A stretch of DNA of 64,000 nt from Aldehydirespirator sp965220485 (GTDB taxonomy: Bacteria > Actinomycetota > Acidimicrobiia > Acidimicrobiales > Aldehydirespiratoraceae), in assembly GCA_965220485.1 (NCBI GenBank), contig OZ244832.1, positions 3,968,001 to 4,032,000 on the forward strand, written 5' to 3'. Position numbers and translations under genes: made by a program. Positions 29,055 to 37,346 of the stretch are shown in pieces. Positions within the stretch are counted from its first letter, which is position 1; the number at the start of each line of letters is the position of its first letter. A model generated the notes under the pieces. The model saw only the letters and a list, made by a program, of their open reading frames with translations, was not told where the DNA came from and ran no database searches.

Positions 29055-30365
29055 TCAGGGGCCGAGAGCGGTTATCGGGGCCACTTGCACGCCGTCTGGG
29101 CGGCGGTAGGCGGCGCCGACGGAGGTTACGACCAGCAGCCCGGCCAGGTCGGCGGCGCGGCGCGCCGCGACCTTGCTGCGCAGTCTCAACAGTGATCGGG
29201 CGGCCCGGTCCACCGATTCGGCGGACGGGCTGAGCTTGACCTCCACCGCGATCCAGGCGCCGTCGTGGCGCTCGACGACGGCATCAGCCTCCAGGCCGAC
29301 ATTGTCGCGGTAGCAGTAGACCTCGCCCTGCTCGGACTGGCTGTAGATGCGCAGGTCGCGCACCACCAGCGACTCGAACAGCAAGCCGAGGGTCTCAGGA
29401 TCCGCCAGCAGCCGCCCGGGCGTGGCCCGCAGCGTCGAGGCGGCCAGAGACGGGTCGACGAAGTGGAGTTTCGGCGTCTTGCGCAGCGTCGCCCGCGACC
29501 GCAGCTCCACCGACCAGGCCGGTTGCGGCTCCACCACGAAGATCCGCTCCAGCGCCTGCAGGTACGCCGTGGCGGTCCCCCGACTGAGCGGCCCGTCACG
29601 GCCGGCGTCAGCGGCGAGGCGGGTGACCTTGGTTTCGGTTGCCACGTTGCGGGCCACGGAGCGCATCAGCCGCAGCAACGACTCGGGCTGATGCCGGATC
29701 CCGACCGCGGCCGATATCTCGACGCGCGCCGCCTCGTTCACATAGTCGCCGATCGTCCGGGTGGCGCGCTCAGTGTCTTCGCCGAGGCTCGCGGGCCAAC
29801 CACCAGCGCAGACGAACGAGGCGACATCGGCCAGAGTGAGGTCGGGGCGGGGCATTGCCGCCGCGGCCGCGCCGTCGAACATCGCCCGGATCGAGACCGC
29901 GCCGTCGGAGTGGCCCATCTCATAGAGCGACATGGGACGCATCCGCACCCGTGCGATCCTTCCCATTCCCGAGTGCCGGGTGACGCTGTCGGTCGGCATG
30001 GCTGAGCCGGTGAGGATGAACTGCCCGGGCCGGCCCCTGTCGTCGCACTCCCGGCGGACGAGATTCCACAGGCTCGGAGCGTGCTGCCACTCGTCGAGCA
30101 GCCGGGGGGTCGGCCCGCCCAGCACTGCCTCGGGGGCGGCTTCGGCCAGCAGCAGCGTGGCCGGGTCGTCGAGACGGGCCTCGCTGCGGGCGAACCGCCG
30201 GGCTGTCCAGGTCTTGCCGCAGGCTCTCGCGCCGTCGATCAGCACAGCGCCGACGCGGTCCAATGCGGCGGCGATGTCGGTCTCGGCCAAGCGCGGCCGG
30301 TAGCCGGGCATCGTGAGCCGGACCGGCTCCTCGCCCGTGTCGTTCGCCTCAGTGTTCCGGTCCAT
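29055..30365 (-). CDS. DUF4143-family ATP-binding protein (AAA_14)
   Basis: A 436-residue protein starting MDRNTEANDTGEEPVRLTMPGYRPRLAETDI. The N-terminal ATPase has Walker A DGARACGKTWTARRFA and Walker B RLLDEWQHAP, followed by a sensor-like FILTGSAMPTDS. The C-terminal DUF4143 region ends in a nuclease-like core, YCYRDNVGLEADAVVERHDGAWIAVEVKLSPS (D...ExK). These two-domain proteins are common in mobile and defence regions and their cellular role is unknown. An internal ATG (MPGYRPRL) could be the start. The gene is divergent from the DprA-like gene, with an inverted repeat between them. Confidence 0.88.
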   Translation of the reverse strand: MDRNTEANDTGEEPVRLTMPGYRPRLAETDIAAALDRVGAVLIDGARACGKTWTARRFARSEARLDDPATLLLAEAAPEAVLGGPTPRLLDEWQHAPSLWNLVRRECDDRGRPGQFILTGSAMPTDSVTRHSGMGRIARVRMRPMSLYEMGHSDGAVSIRAMFDGAAAAAMPRPDLTLADVASFVCAGGWPASLGEDTERATRTIGDYVNEAARVEISAAVGIRHQPESLLRLMRSVARNVATETKVTRLAADAGRDGPLSRGTATAYLQALERIFVVEPQPAWSVELRSRATLRKTPKLHFVDPSLAASTLRATPGRLLADPETLGLLFESLVVRDLRIYSQSEQGEVYCYRDNVGLEADAVVERHDGAWIAVEVKLSPSAESVDRAARSLLRLRSKVAARRAADLAGLLVVTSVGAAYRRPDGVQVAPITALGP

Positions 30366-30432
30366 GCGCCTCGTGTGTCCACGGAACCGGCCGACGGCTC
30401 CCCGAACGCACTTTGCAAGCCTATCGCAGTAC

Positions 30433-30448
30433 AGTTTAGAGACAAACT
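30433..30448. promoter_or_regulatory. Inverted repeat AGTTT-N6-AAACT in an AT-rich divergent promoter region
   Basis: AGTTT at 30433-30437 and AAACT at 30444-30448 lie in a strikingly AT-rich patch (30424-30500) inside otherwise GC-rich DNA, about 70 bp from the DUF4143 start and 180 bp from the DprA-like start. This is the likely site of divergent promoters and perhaps a repressor. The rest of the gap (30366-30627) shows nothing else. Confidence 0.45.
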
Positions 30449-30627
30449 ATAGAACAATTCAGAGATCATTCACAAGGCAGAATAGAGACAGACGCCAGGC
30501 GCACGGAATGCGCAGGCCCCGCACCCTCACCCGACGCGGCACCGGTCCATGCGTCCTGAGGAGTGCGCCAGCGCGGCGGCTCGCCTGGCAGAACAGGCGT
30601 TGTATATTCGTCAGGGAGGCTGAGAGC

Positions 30628-31500
30628 ATGACGAGCACCACGACCGCTACCGGCGACGGCCTCGGTTCGCCTCTCGACGTGTTGTGGTCCGCCGACCAGG
30701 TCGCTCGCCTGCTGGCTCTCGCCGAGCAAGCCAATCGCTGCGACGGCTGGTTGACCGCGGACGATCTGGGGCGGCTGTCGCTCGACGCGCCTCGCGAGGA
30801 CCACGGCGAGAAGTGGCGAACCGCCATCGCAAGACTGGGCGAACAGTTCACCAACTTCCATATATTCTTGGCTAGTTCTCCTGGTTATCCTAGTTTGCTG
30901 CTGGCAACAGCTCATGCCCCTGCGGTGCTGTTCGTCCGCGGCTCGCTGGACCGCAACGGCGCGGGGTCCGTCGCAATGGTCGGAAGCCGTGACGCGAGCG
31001 AGCAGGCAGCCGATGCGGCACGCGAGGTCGCAGCCGCCCTCGCTGACGCCGGTACAACCATCGTCTCGGGACTCGCCCGCGGCGTCGACACCGCTGCGCA
31101 CCGGGGAGCTCTTGACGCCGGCGGACGCACGACGGCCGTGGTCGGCACGGGTATCGATGTGGTCTTCCCGCCGGAGAACCGGCATCTCATCGAGCGGATC
31201 GTCCGCAGCGGCGCGGTCGTGTCGCAGTTCCCGCCAAGTCTACGTCCGTCCAAGACCAGCTTCCCGGTGCGAAACGCGGTGATCGCCGGACTGTCCAGTG
31301 CCAGCGTAGTTATCGAGGCCGAGGAACTCAGCGGCACCCGCATCGAGATGGACTACACCCTCGAGTTCAACCGGCCGGTGCTGCTGTGGGCGCCCGTGCT
31401 CGGCAAGCGGCCCTGGGCGCGCAGCCTCGCCGCCGCTGACGACAACGTCCATCTGGTGTGCTCAGTATCGGAGATCCGGGAACTGGCCTTCCAACACTGA
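30628..31500 (+). CDS. DprA/Smf-like SLOG-domain protein
   Basis: A 290-residue protein starting MTSTTTATGDGLGSPLDVLW after a good ribosome site (CAGGGAGG). The N-terminal ~90 residues are specific to this subfamily; residues from about 100 form the DprA Rossmann-like fold: VAMVGSRDASEQAADAAREV, IVSGLARGVDTAAHRGALDAGG, GTGIDVVFPPENRHL, then FPVRNAVIAGLSSASVVIEAEELSGT. Housekeeping DprA loads RecA on single-stranded DNA; SLOG proteins in islands are also proposed nucleotide sensors in defence. The downstream chimera begins one base after its stop, so they are co-transcribed. This is probably not the chromosomal dprA, as the N-terminus and neighbours differ. Confidence 0.8.
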   Translation: MTSTTTATGDGLGSPLDVLWSADQVARLLALAEQANRCDGWLTADDLGRLSLDAPREDHGEKWRTAIARLGEQFTNFHIFLASSPGYPSLLLATAHAPAVLFVRGSLDRNGAGSVAMVGSRDASEQAADAAREVAAALADAGTTIVSGLARGVDTAAHRGALDAGGRTTAVVGTGIDVVFPPENRHLIERIVRSGAVVSQFPPSLRPSKTSFPVRNAVIAGLSSASVVIEAEELSGTRIEMDYTLEFNRPVLLWAPVLGKRPWARSLAAADDNVHLVCSVSEIRELAFQH

Positions 31501-31501
31501 G

Positions 31502-31918
31502 ATGAACCAGGCGCTCGCCTCTCTCGGCGATTCGCTGGCGCCCGACTGCGTCAGCGTGCCGATGCAATGCCCCGATGTGTGTCCCATTTGCCGGGGACAT
31601 CGGGATGAGACAGAGAGTCTTTGCGACAGCTGCACCGTCTGCCACCGGAGTCTCGGGTCCCTCCGCCCGGTCGTGCCGATGTCGCTGTACGCGAAGCCTT
31701 CGACGATGCGAGACCGACTGCGGGGCTACGAGGGCTCGGGTTGGAGTCGCGCCGGGTTCGTGCGGACGCTCGGCCTTCCGGCGCAAGCTGTGGCAGAGAT
31801 CTTGGGCGGCGACCGCCCGATCACGTCCGAGCTTGCGCGGGGGATCGGCGATGCTCTTGGGACGGGTGCACAACTCTGGCTCAACTTGCAGGAGCATCCG
31901 CTCTTACGTCGAGAGTAG
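31502..31918 (+). CDS. Chimeric protein: ComF-like zinc-ribbon N-terminus joined to a HigA/XRE-type helix-turn-helix
   Basis: 138 residues. The N-terminal part has a four-cysteine ribbon (CPDVCPICRG...SLCDSCTVC) and then VVPMSLYAKPSTMRDRLRGYE, resembling the start of a ComF-like phosphoribosyltransferase. The phosphoribosyltransferase domain itself is missing. From about residue 80 the sequence becomes GWSRAGFVRTLGLPAQAVAEILGGDRPITSELARGIGDALGTGAQLWLNLQ, a HigA-type antitoxin helix-turn-helix ending in the characteristic WLNLQ. I infer that a deletion joined two neighbouring genes. It could still bind DNA; no toxin partner follows. The 218 bp after it show nothing recognisable. Confidence 0.65.
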   Translation: MNQALASLGDSLAPDCVSVPMQCPDVCPICRGHRDETESLCDSCTVCHRSLGSLRPVVPMSLYAKPSTMRDRLRGYEGSGWSRAGFVRTLGLPAQAVAEILGGDRPITSELARGIGDALGTGAQLWLNLQEHPLLRRE

Positions 31919-32136
31919 GCCCACCGAACGTAGGACTCGGATTCCTCCGGGCCAGCGCATCCGCGGGTGCGGGGCACGGGCTGGCGCCTTCGCCGACCGC
32001 ATGATCGTCCTACGCCCTTGCCAGCGCCCGCATCGGCACCGGGGTGTGATCGGCGGGGCCGGCCGCCTTCAAGAGCCGGGCAAGGCGTCCATGTGTGGCC
32101 TTCTTGACGCCCGGTCTTGTGACGGCCAACAGGAGT

Positions 32137-35100
32137 TCAGTCGACTGTGATGCCGATCGTCGACCAGAAGACGGTCTCGGCCATTACTCGAGTTCCGAGT
32201 TCCCGGGCTCTGCGTGCCTTCCCGGACTGCGAGTCGGGATCGGCGACGACGAGAAGGTCAAGCCCCTTACTGACGTTCTTCCTTATGACAAGCCCGGCCT
32301 CCTCGGCGAGTCTGTGCGCTTCGTCGCGGGTGATGAGCTCACCATTGATCCGGCCGAACAGCGCACCGGTGAAACACACCGACAGCCCCAACAGCGACAC
32401 CGATGACTGGAAGTCCGCCGAGGGCTCCATGAGTTCAGCGTCGTTGATGCGACGTTCGAGGGTGTCGCGGTCGATGCACAGCAGGGAACCGACGAGTTGC
32501 AGGTCACGGTGCTCAAGGTCGGTGATGACACCGTCTGCCCAGGCCGCCTCCAACACTGTGTTGAAGTACTGCTCGTGAGCGCGCTTGACACGGTCGGTGC
32601 TGAGCCCCCATTCGGCCGCGGTCGCAGTAAGGGCGTCGGCTTCAAGGTCCGTGAGACGCCGGTCCTCGAGTGCGCGGTCCAGCAACTCGAGGTAAGCAGC
32701 AGTGTCAGGGTCGTCAGATGGTGTGTCGTCGAGGCGGTGGACGAGGCTGGTGAGATATTGGCCTTGGCTGGCGATCCGGGCGCGGCCCGCTCCTCGCAAC
32801 TGGCGCCGTGCTGACGGTTCGGCCGCCGGGAGTTCGTCAGGCCAGACGAGTGGGACGCAGCCGATCTCGTCAAGGGTGAGTCGGCCACTCTCGACCGCCA
32901 TCGCCAAGTAGGCGGCGAGGATCTTGGCGGTCGCCCGAGCGTCGGCGAGTGCGTCGTGTTCGTCGGGGAGGTCGATGCCGAGGCGGTCGCAGCAGGCTTT
33001 GAGCCGTCGGCTTGCCCCACCGGGCTGTACGAGCGATCCGAGTGACAGGGTGCAAAGCGCCGGAAACTCGGGAAGGTCGAGGCCGGTACGGGTGAACTCG
33101 GCGGCGAGGAAGCCGCGGTCGAATCGGAAGTTGTGAGCAACGAGCACGGCATCGCTGATGTGGTACAGGATGTCGCCCACTACGTCGGCGAAGCTGGGTG
33201 CGCCGACGACATCGGTGGCCGTGACTCCGTGGACGTGGCCGGCTCCGATATCGCGGCCCGGGTCGATGAGTGTCGACCATTCGGCCAGCACGGTGCCGTC
33301 GCCGCGCATCCGCACGGTCGCAATCTCAACGACCCGGTCACCGAGACGAGGGCTGAACCCGGTCGTCTCCACGTCGAGCACACAGAATTCGTGATCGCTC
33401 AGGTTGGCGTGAGCGAGTTGTCTGCCAGCCGGTGCTGGGACCCGTGCCTGGGCCGAGGGTGGGGGCGGTGGGAGTTGGCGCGATGTGGCTGAGGTCGGCG
33501 GTGGTGCGAACGCTGAGGTCGCTGTGAGTCTCTCGACAGCCGGTGAGTCGGCTGCTGTCGCAGCCGCGGCCGCGGCGAGGTCTGGAGCAACGTTGGCGAA
33601 GAGCGTCCAAGCGCCGTCGACGTCGAGAAGTCGGGCTCCGGCGGATTCACAGGCCAGCGTGTCATCGAGCACCCAGTCCCACTTGTCGATCTCACGGTTC
33701 TGGATGAACGCGGCCAACTCACCGGCCTCCGGTGGAGTCTCAGCGAGTAGGCGGCGCATCGCGGCTGCGACTTCGTCGACGCCGGTCCCGAGTATCTGGA
33801 TTACGGGGCCCTCGACGCTCGCTTCGATGCCTTCGCCGAGCAGCGCGATCGTTGCGGTGAACAGGGCGCGGTCACCGGTCCACGGGAGCAGCAGCAAATC
33901 CGAGTGGCCGGCGAGCACGGTCGTGTCGCTCAGACCGAATCGGGCAAACGCGGTTCGGCCCTCGGCCAGGAGCTGTTGTGAATTCGTGTCGAGCCACGCC
34001 GGGGTATCAATGGACTCGTAGACGGCGACCATCTCCGTACGAATCCGATCTGACACCGCAGCGCCGTTGCCGCTGAATTGCGGCGGATTGCCGCCGCTGG
34101 ATCGTTCGAGGTCGACGATTCGAGCCGCGGTGTCGATGTCGGTCACCTTCCAGCGCTTCCCCGCGAAGATCAGCAGCACGCCTTCGTAGAGCGGTTGGTA
34201 GATCGGGACTGTGCCGAGGGTCTTGCCTCGCGTCACGAGCCGCCACTCGTCGGAAGTCTGGAAAGCGGTGTAGAAGCTGTAGTGGTTGACGTGACGCTCA
34301 CCGACGGCCCCGTGCAATAGCAGGCCGTCGGAGGCTTGGATCAGCAGATCGTGAGCGGCCATAGCTTGCAGTAGCCGTACGAAGCGTGCCTGGTCGACGA
34401 GCTGGAACGGGCCTGGTCCGCACAGCGCACGGTGCAGTTCGGCCGCGGTGGCGCCGCCATGTTGGGCAATCGTCGACATGATCTGCTGTATCAGCGTCGA
34501 GTAGTTGAACCCGGGGTCGTCGGGCGCTTCGAGCCACCGGCCGAGTAGGAGGCGCACCATCGCGGTCGTCTGCACCACGGAGCAGCGCAGCTCGTCGACG
34601 GGGCTGGAACGCTGGTCGAGGTGCTTCTCGCTGACGTACAGGCGCAGCACGGCCGGGTCAGCGTCGCGGCGACCCGATCGGCCCAGCCGTTGGCGGAGCG
34701 ACGCGACCGACGGTGGGGGTCCGATCTGGGCGACGCTTACAACCGAGCCGATGTCGATGCCCATCTCAAGCGTTGACGTACACACCGCCGTCGCTGGTCG
34801 CGTCCGATCCTTCAATTGCGCTTCGACGGTCTCACGCATGTCTTTGGACAGATTGCCGTGGTGTGGCGAGAACTCGTTCGGGACTCGTTCCCTGTCGCTG
34901 CGGCGGGCAAGCAGATCGGAATAGATCTCGACGAAGGTACGTGTGTTCGCGAATATGAGGTTGTCTTGACCACGCAGGTGTCGGAACAGGTGCTCGGCTA
35001 TCGCTGTCTCATCCCCGGGCGTAGTCTCTTCGACCGTCACTTCGCGGCCGGACTGTTCGGAAATGCGAGCTTCGCTGGGCGACATCGCTGGCGGGGTCGC

Positions 35101-35904
35101 GACATAGCCGCGGAGCTGCAGTTGGAACGCTCTGCCATCAGACTTCGACTCAACCACCACGACCCGCTCCGGATCGGCCGGGCGGAGGAACACCGCCGCC
35201 TGCATCATGTCGCCAAGGGTCGCGGACAGACCAATACGTGGTGGCTGGCGACGGATCGAGAGCTCGACACGGCCCATGAGCGACTGCAGTTGGGCGCCCC
35301 GAGGCGTCGCGAGGAACGAGTGCAGCTCATCGATCACGACGTAGCGCAACCCGGCAAACAGGGCTGGAACCTGGGTGCCACGGTTGACGAACGTCGCCTC
35401 CAACGACTCCGGCGTGATCAGCAGCACACCGGACGGGTCAGCGAGCAATTTCTGTTTCGACGAGCCTGAGACGTCCCCATGCCAGCGGTGCACCGCGATG
35501 TCCGCTCGTTCGCAGAGCTGCTCGAGGCGTTGATACTGATCGTTGATCAACGCTTTCAGCGGCGACAGGTACAGCACCTGCACCCCGACCGCCGCCGTGG
35601 TCTCCGGTTCTGCCCAAGGGTCGTGAGCGGTCCACGGATCCCGTTCGGCGGGTGCGGCTGCGTTGGCGGCCGTGGCGAGCGACGACAAGATCGGCAGGAA
35701 CGCCGCCTCGGTCTTCCCGGCGGCGGTCGCCGCGGCGATGATGACATCTCGGTCGCCATCGAAGATCGGCCCGATCGCACGTTCTTGGGCGTCGTGCAGC
35801 GATGTCCACCCTTGGTCGTGTATCCAACGCTGCATCCGTGGATGCAGCCGTGAGAACGCCGACGAGGGGGCGGGCTCAGGGCTGGAGCTTGGCGAGTTGG
35901 TCAC
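32137..35904 (-). CDS. Lhr-like SF2 helicase fused to a DEDD exonuclease, TerB-like region and BRCT domain
   Basis: A 1255-residue protein with GTG start at 35904. Helicase core: DVIIAAATAAGKTEAAFLPIL (motif I), YLSPLKALINDQ, LLITPESLEATF, VIDELHSF (motif II), IGLSATLGD (motif III), RQRLGRSGRR (motif VI). From about residue 840, FCVLDVETTGFSPRLGDRVVEIA, AHNFRFDRGFLAAEF and HDALADARATAKIL form a DnaQ-type 3'-5' exonuclease (DEDDh). Next comes a helical TerB-like segment (ELLDRALEDRRLTDLEADAL...), then a BRCT domain (LGLSVCFTGALFGRINGELITR...VSKGLDLLVVADPDS). It is the last gene of an operon after a BrxD-like ATPase and a TerB_N/TerB_C protein. A role in unwinding and degrading invading DNA is inferred. 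Confidence 0.9.
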   Translation of the reverse strand: MTNSPSSSPEPAPSSAFSRLHPRMQRWIHDQGWTSLHDAQERAIGPIFDGDRDVIIAAATAAGKTEAAFLPILSSLATAANAAAPAERDPWTAHDPWAEPETTAAVGVQVLYLSPLKALINDQYQRLEQLCERADIAVHRWHGDVSGSSKQKLLADPSGVLLITPESLEATFVNRGTQVPALFAGLRYVVIDELHSFLATPRGAQLQSLMGRVELSIRRQPPRIGLSATLGDMMQAAVFLRPADPERVVVVESKSDGRAFQLQLRGYVATPPAMSPSEARISEQSGREVTVEETTPGDETAIAEHLFRHLRGQDNLIFANTRTFVEIYSDLLARRSDRERVPNEFSPHHGNLSKDMRETVEAQLKDRTRPATAVCTSTLEMGIDIGSVVSVAQIGPPPSVASLRQRLGRSGRRDADPAVLRLYVSEKHLDQRSSPVDELRCSVVQTTAMVRLLLGRWLEAPDDPGFNYSTLIQQIMSTIAQHGGATAAELHRALCGPGPFQLVDQARFVRLLQAMAAHDLLIQASDGLLLHGAVGERHVNHYSFYTAFQTSDEWRLVTRGKTLGTVPIYQPLYEGVLLIFAGKRWKVTDIDTAARIVDLERSSGGNPPQFSGNGAAVSDRIRTEMVAVYESIDTPAWLDTNSQQLLAEGRTAFARFGLSDTTVLAGHSDLLLLPWTGDRALFTATIALLGEGIEASVEGPVIQILGTGVDEVAAAMRRLLAETPPEAGELAAFIQNREIDKWDWVLDDTLACESAGARLLDVDGAWTLFANVAPDLAAAAAATAADSPAVERLTATSAFAPPPTSATSRQLPPPPPSAQARVPAPAGRQLAHANLSDHEFCVLDVETTGFSPRLGDRVVEIATVRMRGDGTVLAEWSTLIDPGRDIGAGHVHGVTATDVVGAPSFADVVGDILYHISDAVLVAHNFRFDRGFLAAEFTRTGLDLPEFPALCTLSLGSLVQPGGASRRLKACCDRLGIDLPDEHDALADARATAKILAAYLAMAVESGRLTLDEIGCVPLVWPDELPAAEPSARRQLRGAGRARIASQGQYLTSLVHRLDDTPSDDPDTAAYLELLDRALEDRRLTDLEADALTATAAEWGLSTDRVKRAHEQYFNTVLEAAWADGVITDLEHRDLQLVGSLLCIDRDTLERRINDAELMEPSADFQSSVSLLGLSVCFTGALFGRINGELITRDEAHRLAEEAGLVIRKNVSKGLDLLVVADPDSQSGKARRARELGTRVMAETVFWSTIGITVD

Positions 35905-36000
35905 CGTCAGAACCAGGCGGCGATGGCGGTGCGGGCTCAGAGCCGAAGGTTGGTGAGTTGGTCATCGTCAGGGCGAGGACCCGGCGACGGTGCGGTCCCA
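35886..36000 (-). repeat. 61-bp-offset duplication at the helicase start
   Basis: Bases 35886-35940 and 35946-36000 are about three-quarters identical. The upstream copy contains ATG at 35965 followed by codons for MTNSPTFGSEPAPPS; the real start at 35904 reads VTNSPSSSPEPAPSS. The copies are in different frames. Confidence 0.75.
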
Positions 36001-37346
36001 GCCGGCCGTGCCGCACTGGCAGGCGTCTCGTCGACGGCCGACGGTGGCGGGTCTTCGACGTCGTCGTCGAGTGGTTCGAGATCTGGGTTCGCTTCGGTTG
36101 CGATCTCGACCCGGTCGATCAGGTCTGACCAGTCCACGCCGGGGTTCTGCTCGAGCACGGCGAGGAGGTTCACGAACTCCTTGATGGTGGTGCGGGGCGT
36201 GCGGAAGTAGGCGTCACCGACCCGTGACGCACAGTGGCTCATGAACGCCTTCAAGGCCTCGTCCGGGACGAGATAGGCGTCCGGGTCGCCGGCAGCGAAC
36301 ACGTGCCGGAGTTTGGTGAGCAGCACGAACATGTCTTCCGGCGACAGGTTCGCTAGTCGCAGCACCGGCCCGGAGTAGTCGACTAGCCCTGCGGCCGCGA
36401 ACGTGTTCTCAGCGAGACGTGACTGCAACGCCGAGTACGAGTACAGGCCGCGGCGGGTGTCGAGCAGCATGTCGGGGGTGCCGCCGAGCACGAATCCAAG
36501 TCCGGCTGCTGAGCCTTGCAGGCAGTCGTTCAGAATACGCAGCACCTGTTCGTAGTTCGAGTTCCGGGCCTGGGTGTTGGACAGCTTGTAAAGGTTCACC
36601 ATCTCGTCCAGGCAGACGAGCAGACCGGAGAACCCGGCGAGACGCACGAAGCGGGCGAACAGCTTGAGATGGTCGTAGAACGTGCCGTCGTCGATGATGG
36701 TGCGCACGCCGAGCGCTGCCCGTGCGTCGGTGCGGGTTGAGAACTCGCCGCGCAGCCAACGGACCACGTCCGCCTTCATCTGCTCGTTGCCGGTGTCGTG
36801 GGCGCGCCAGTAGGCGGCGACCACCTCGGCGAAGTCGTAGCCGCCGGTGAGTTCTTGGAGGTCGGTGAGCCGTTCGCGGATCACGATCACCGGGCTCACA
36901 TCCCGGGAGCGGGCGAGTTTGAGGCTCTCGCTGACGAACCGTTCCACGATCGACGGCATCGCAGCGCCGTCAGGGCGCGCCCGCGTCGACAGGTTTCGCA
37001 TCAACTCGGCGTACAGGCTGCGCGCCTGACCGCGGGTCGCGTGCAGACGCCGGTCAGGCGACAAGTCGGCGTGAACGGTGACGAGCTTGCGTTCTAGAGC
37101 GATCGAGCGCACCAAGTTCAAGAAGAACGACTTGCCAGCTCCGTACTCGCCGATTGCTAACCGGATCGCTGAGCCGCCGTCGGCGATCCGGTCGATGTCC
37201 TTGAGGAGCGCGGTGACCTCGTTGGCGCGTCCGACCTGGATGTGTTGTTGACCGACACGGGGCACGACACCGGCCCGCAGCGACTGGATGACAGCGTCAC
37301 GGTCGCGGGGCCGGATGCGGTCGGTCGCAGGGGTGGCAGACGTCAC
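35937..37346 (-). CDS. BrxD-like ATP-binding protein (DUF2791 family)
   Basis: A 469-residue ATPase. GTG 37346 overlaps the stop of the upstream TerB gene (GTGA) and gives VTSATPATDRIRPRDRDAVIQSLRAGVVPRVGQQHIQVGRANEV, the family's N-terminus. Walker A is AIGEYGAGKSFFLNLVRS and Walker B FSGLLVCLDEMVNLYKLSNTQARNSNYEQVLRIL; the C-terminal region has RTTIKEFVNLLAVLEQNP. The protein ends in a low-complexity tail. DUF2791 proteins include BrxD of BREX type 2, where BrxD accompanies the helicase BrxHI, so the ATPase-helicase pairing here is parallel. No other BREX gene (PglX, PglZ, BrxC, BrxL) is near. It likely couples nucleotide hydrolysis to assembly or loading of the neighbouring helicase. Confidence 0.88.
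   Translation of the reverse strand: MTSATPATDRIRPRDRDAVIQSLRAGVVPRVGQQHIQVGRANEVTALLKDIDRIADGGSAIRLAIGEYGAGKSFFLNLVRSIALERKLVTVHADLSPDRRLHATRGQARSLYAELMRNLSTRARPDGAAMPSIVERFVSESLKLARSRDVSPVIVIRERLTDLQELTGGYDFAEVVAAYWRAHDTGNEQMKADVVRWLRGEFSTRTDARAALGVRTIIDDGTFYDHLKLFARFVRLAGFSGLLVCLDEMVNLYKLSNTQARNSNYEQVLRILNDCLQGSAAGLGFVLGGTPDMLLDTRRGLYSYSALQSRLAENTFAAAGLVDYSGPVLRLANLSPEDMFVLLTKLRHVFAAGDPDAYLVPDEALKAFMSHCASRVGDAYFRTPRTTIKEFVNLLAVLEQNPGVDWSDLIDRVEIATEANPDLEPLDDDVEDPPPSAVDETPASAARPAGTAPSPGPRPDDDQLTNLRL

Noticed and set aside
32137..35904. DISARM or Druantia helicase
   Set aside because: There is no DUF1998 (DrmB) or PLD partner and no Druantia gene set; the C-terminal DEDD exonuclease and BRCT domains with TerB and BrxD-like neighbours point elsewhere.
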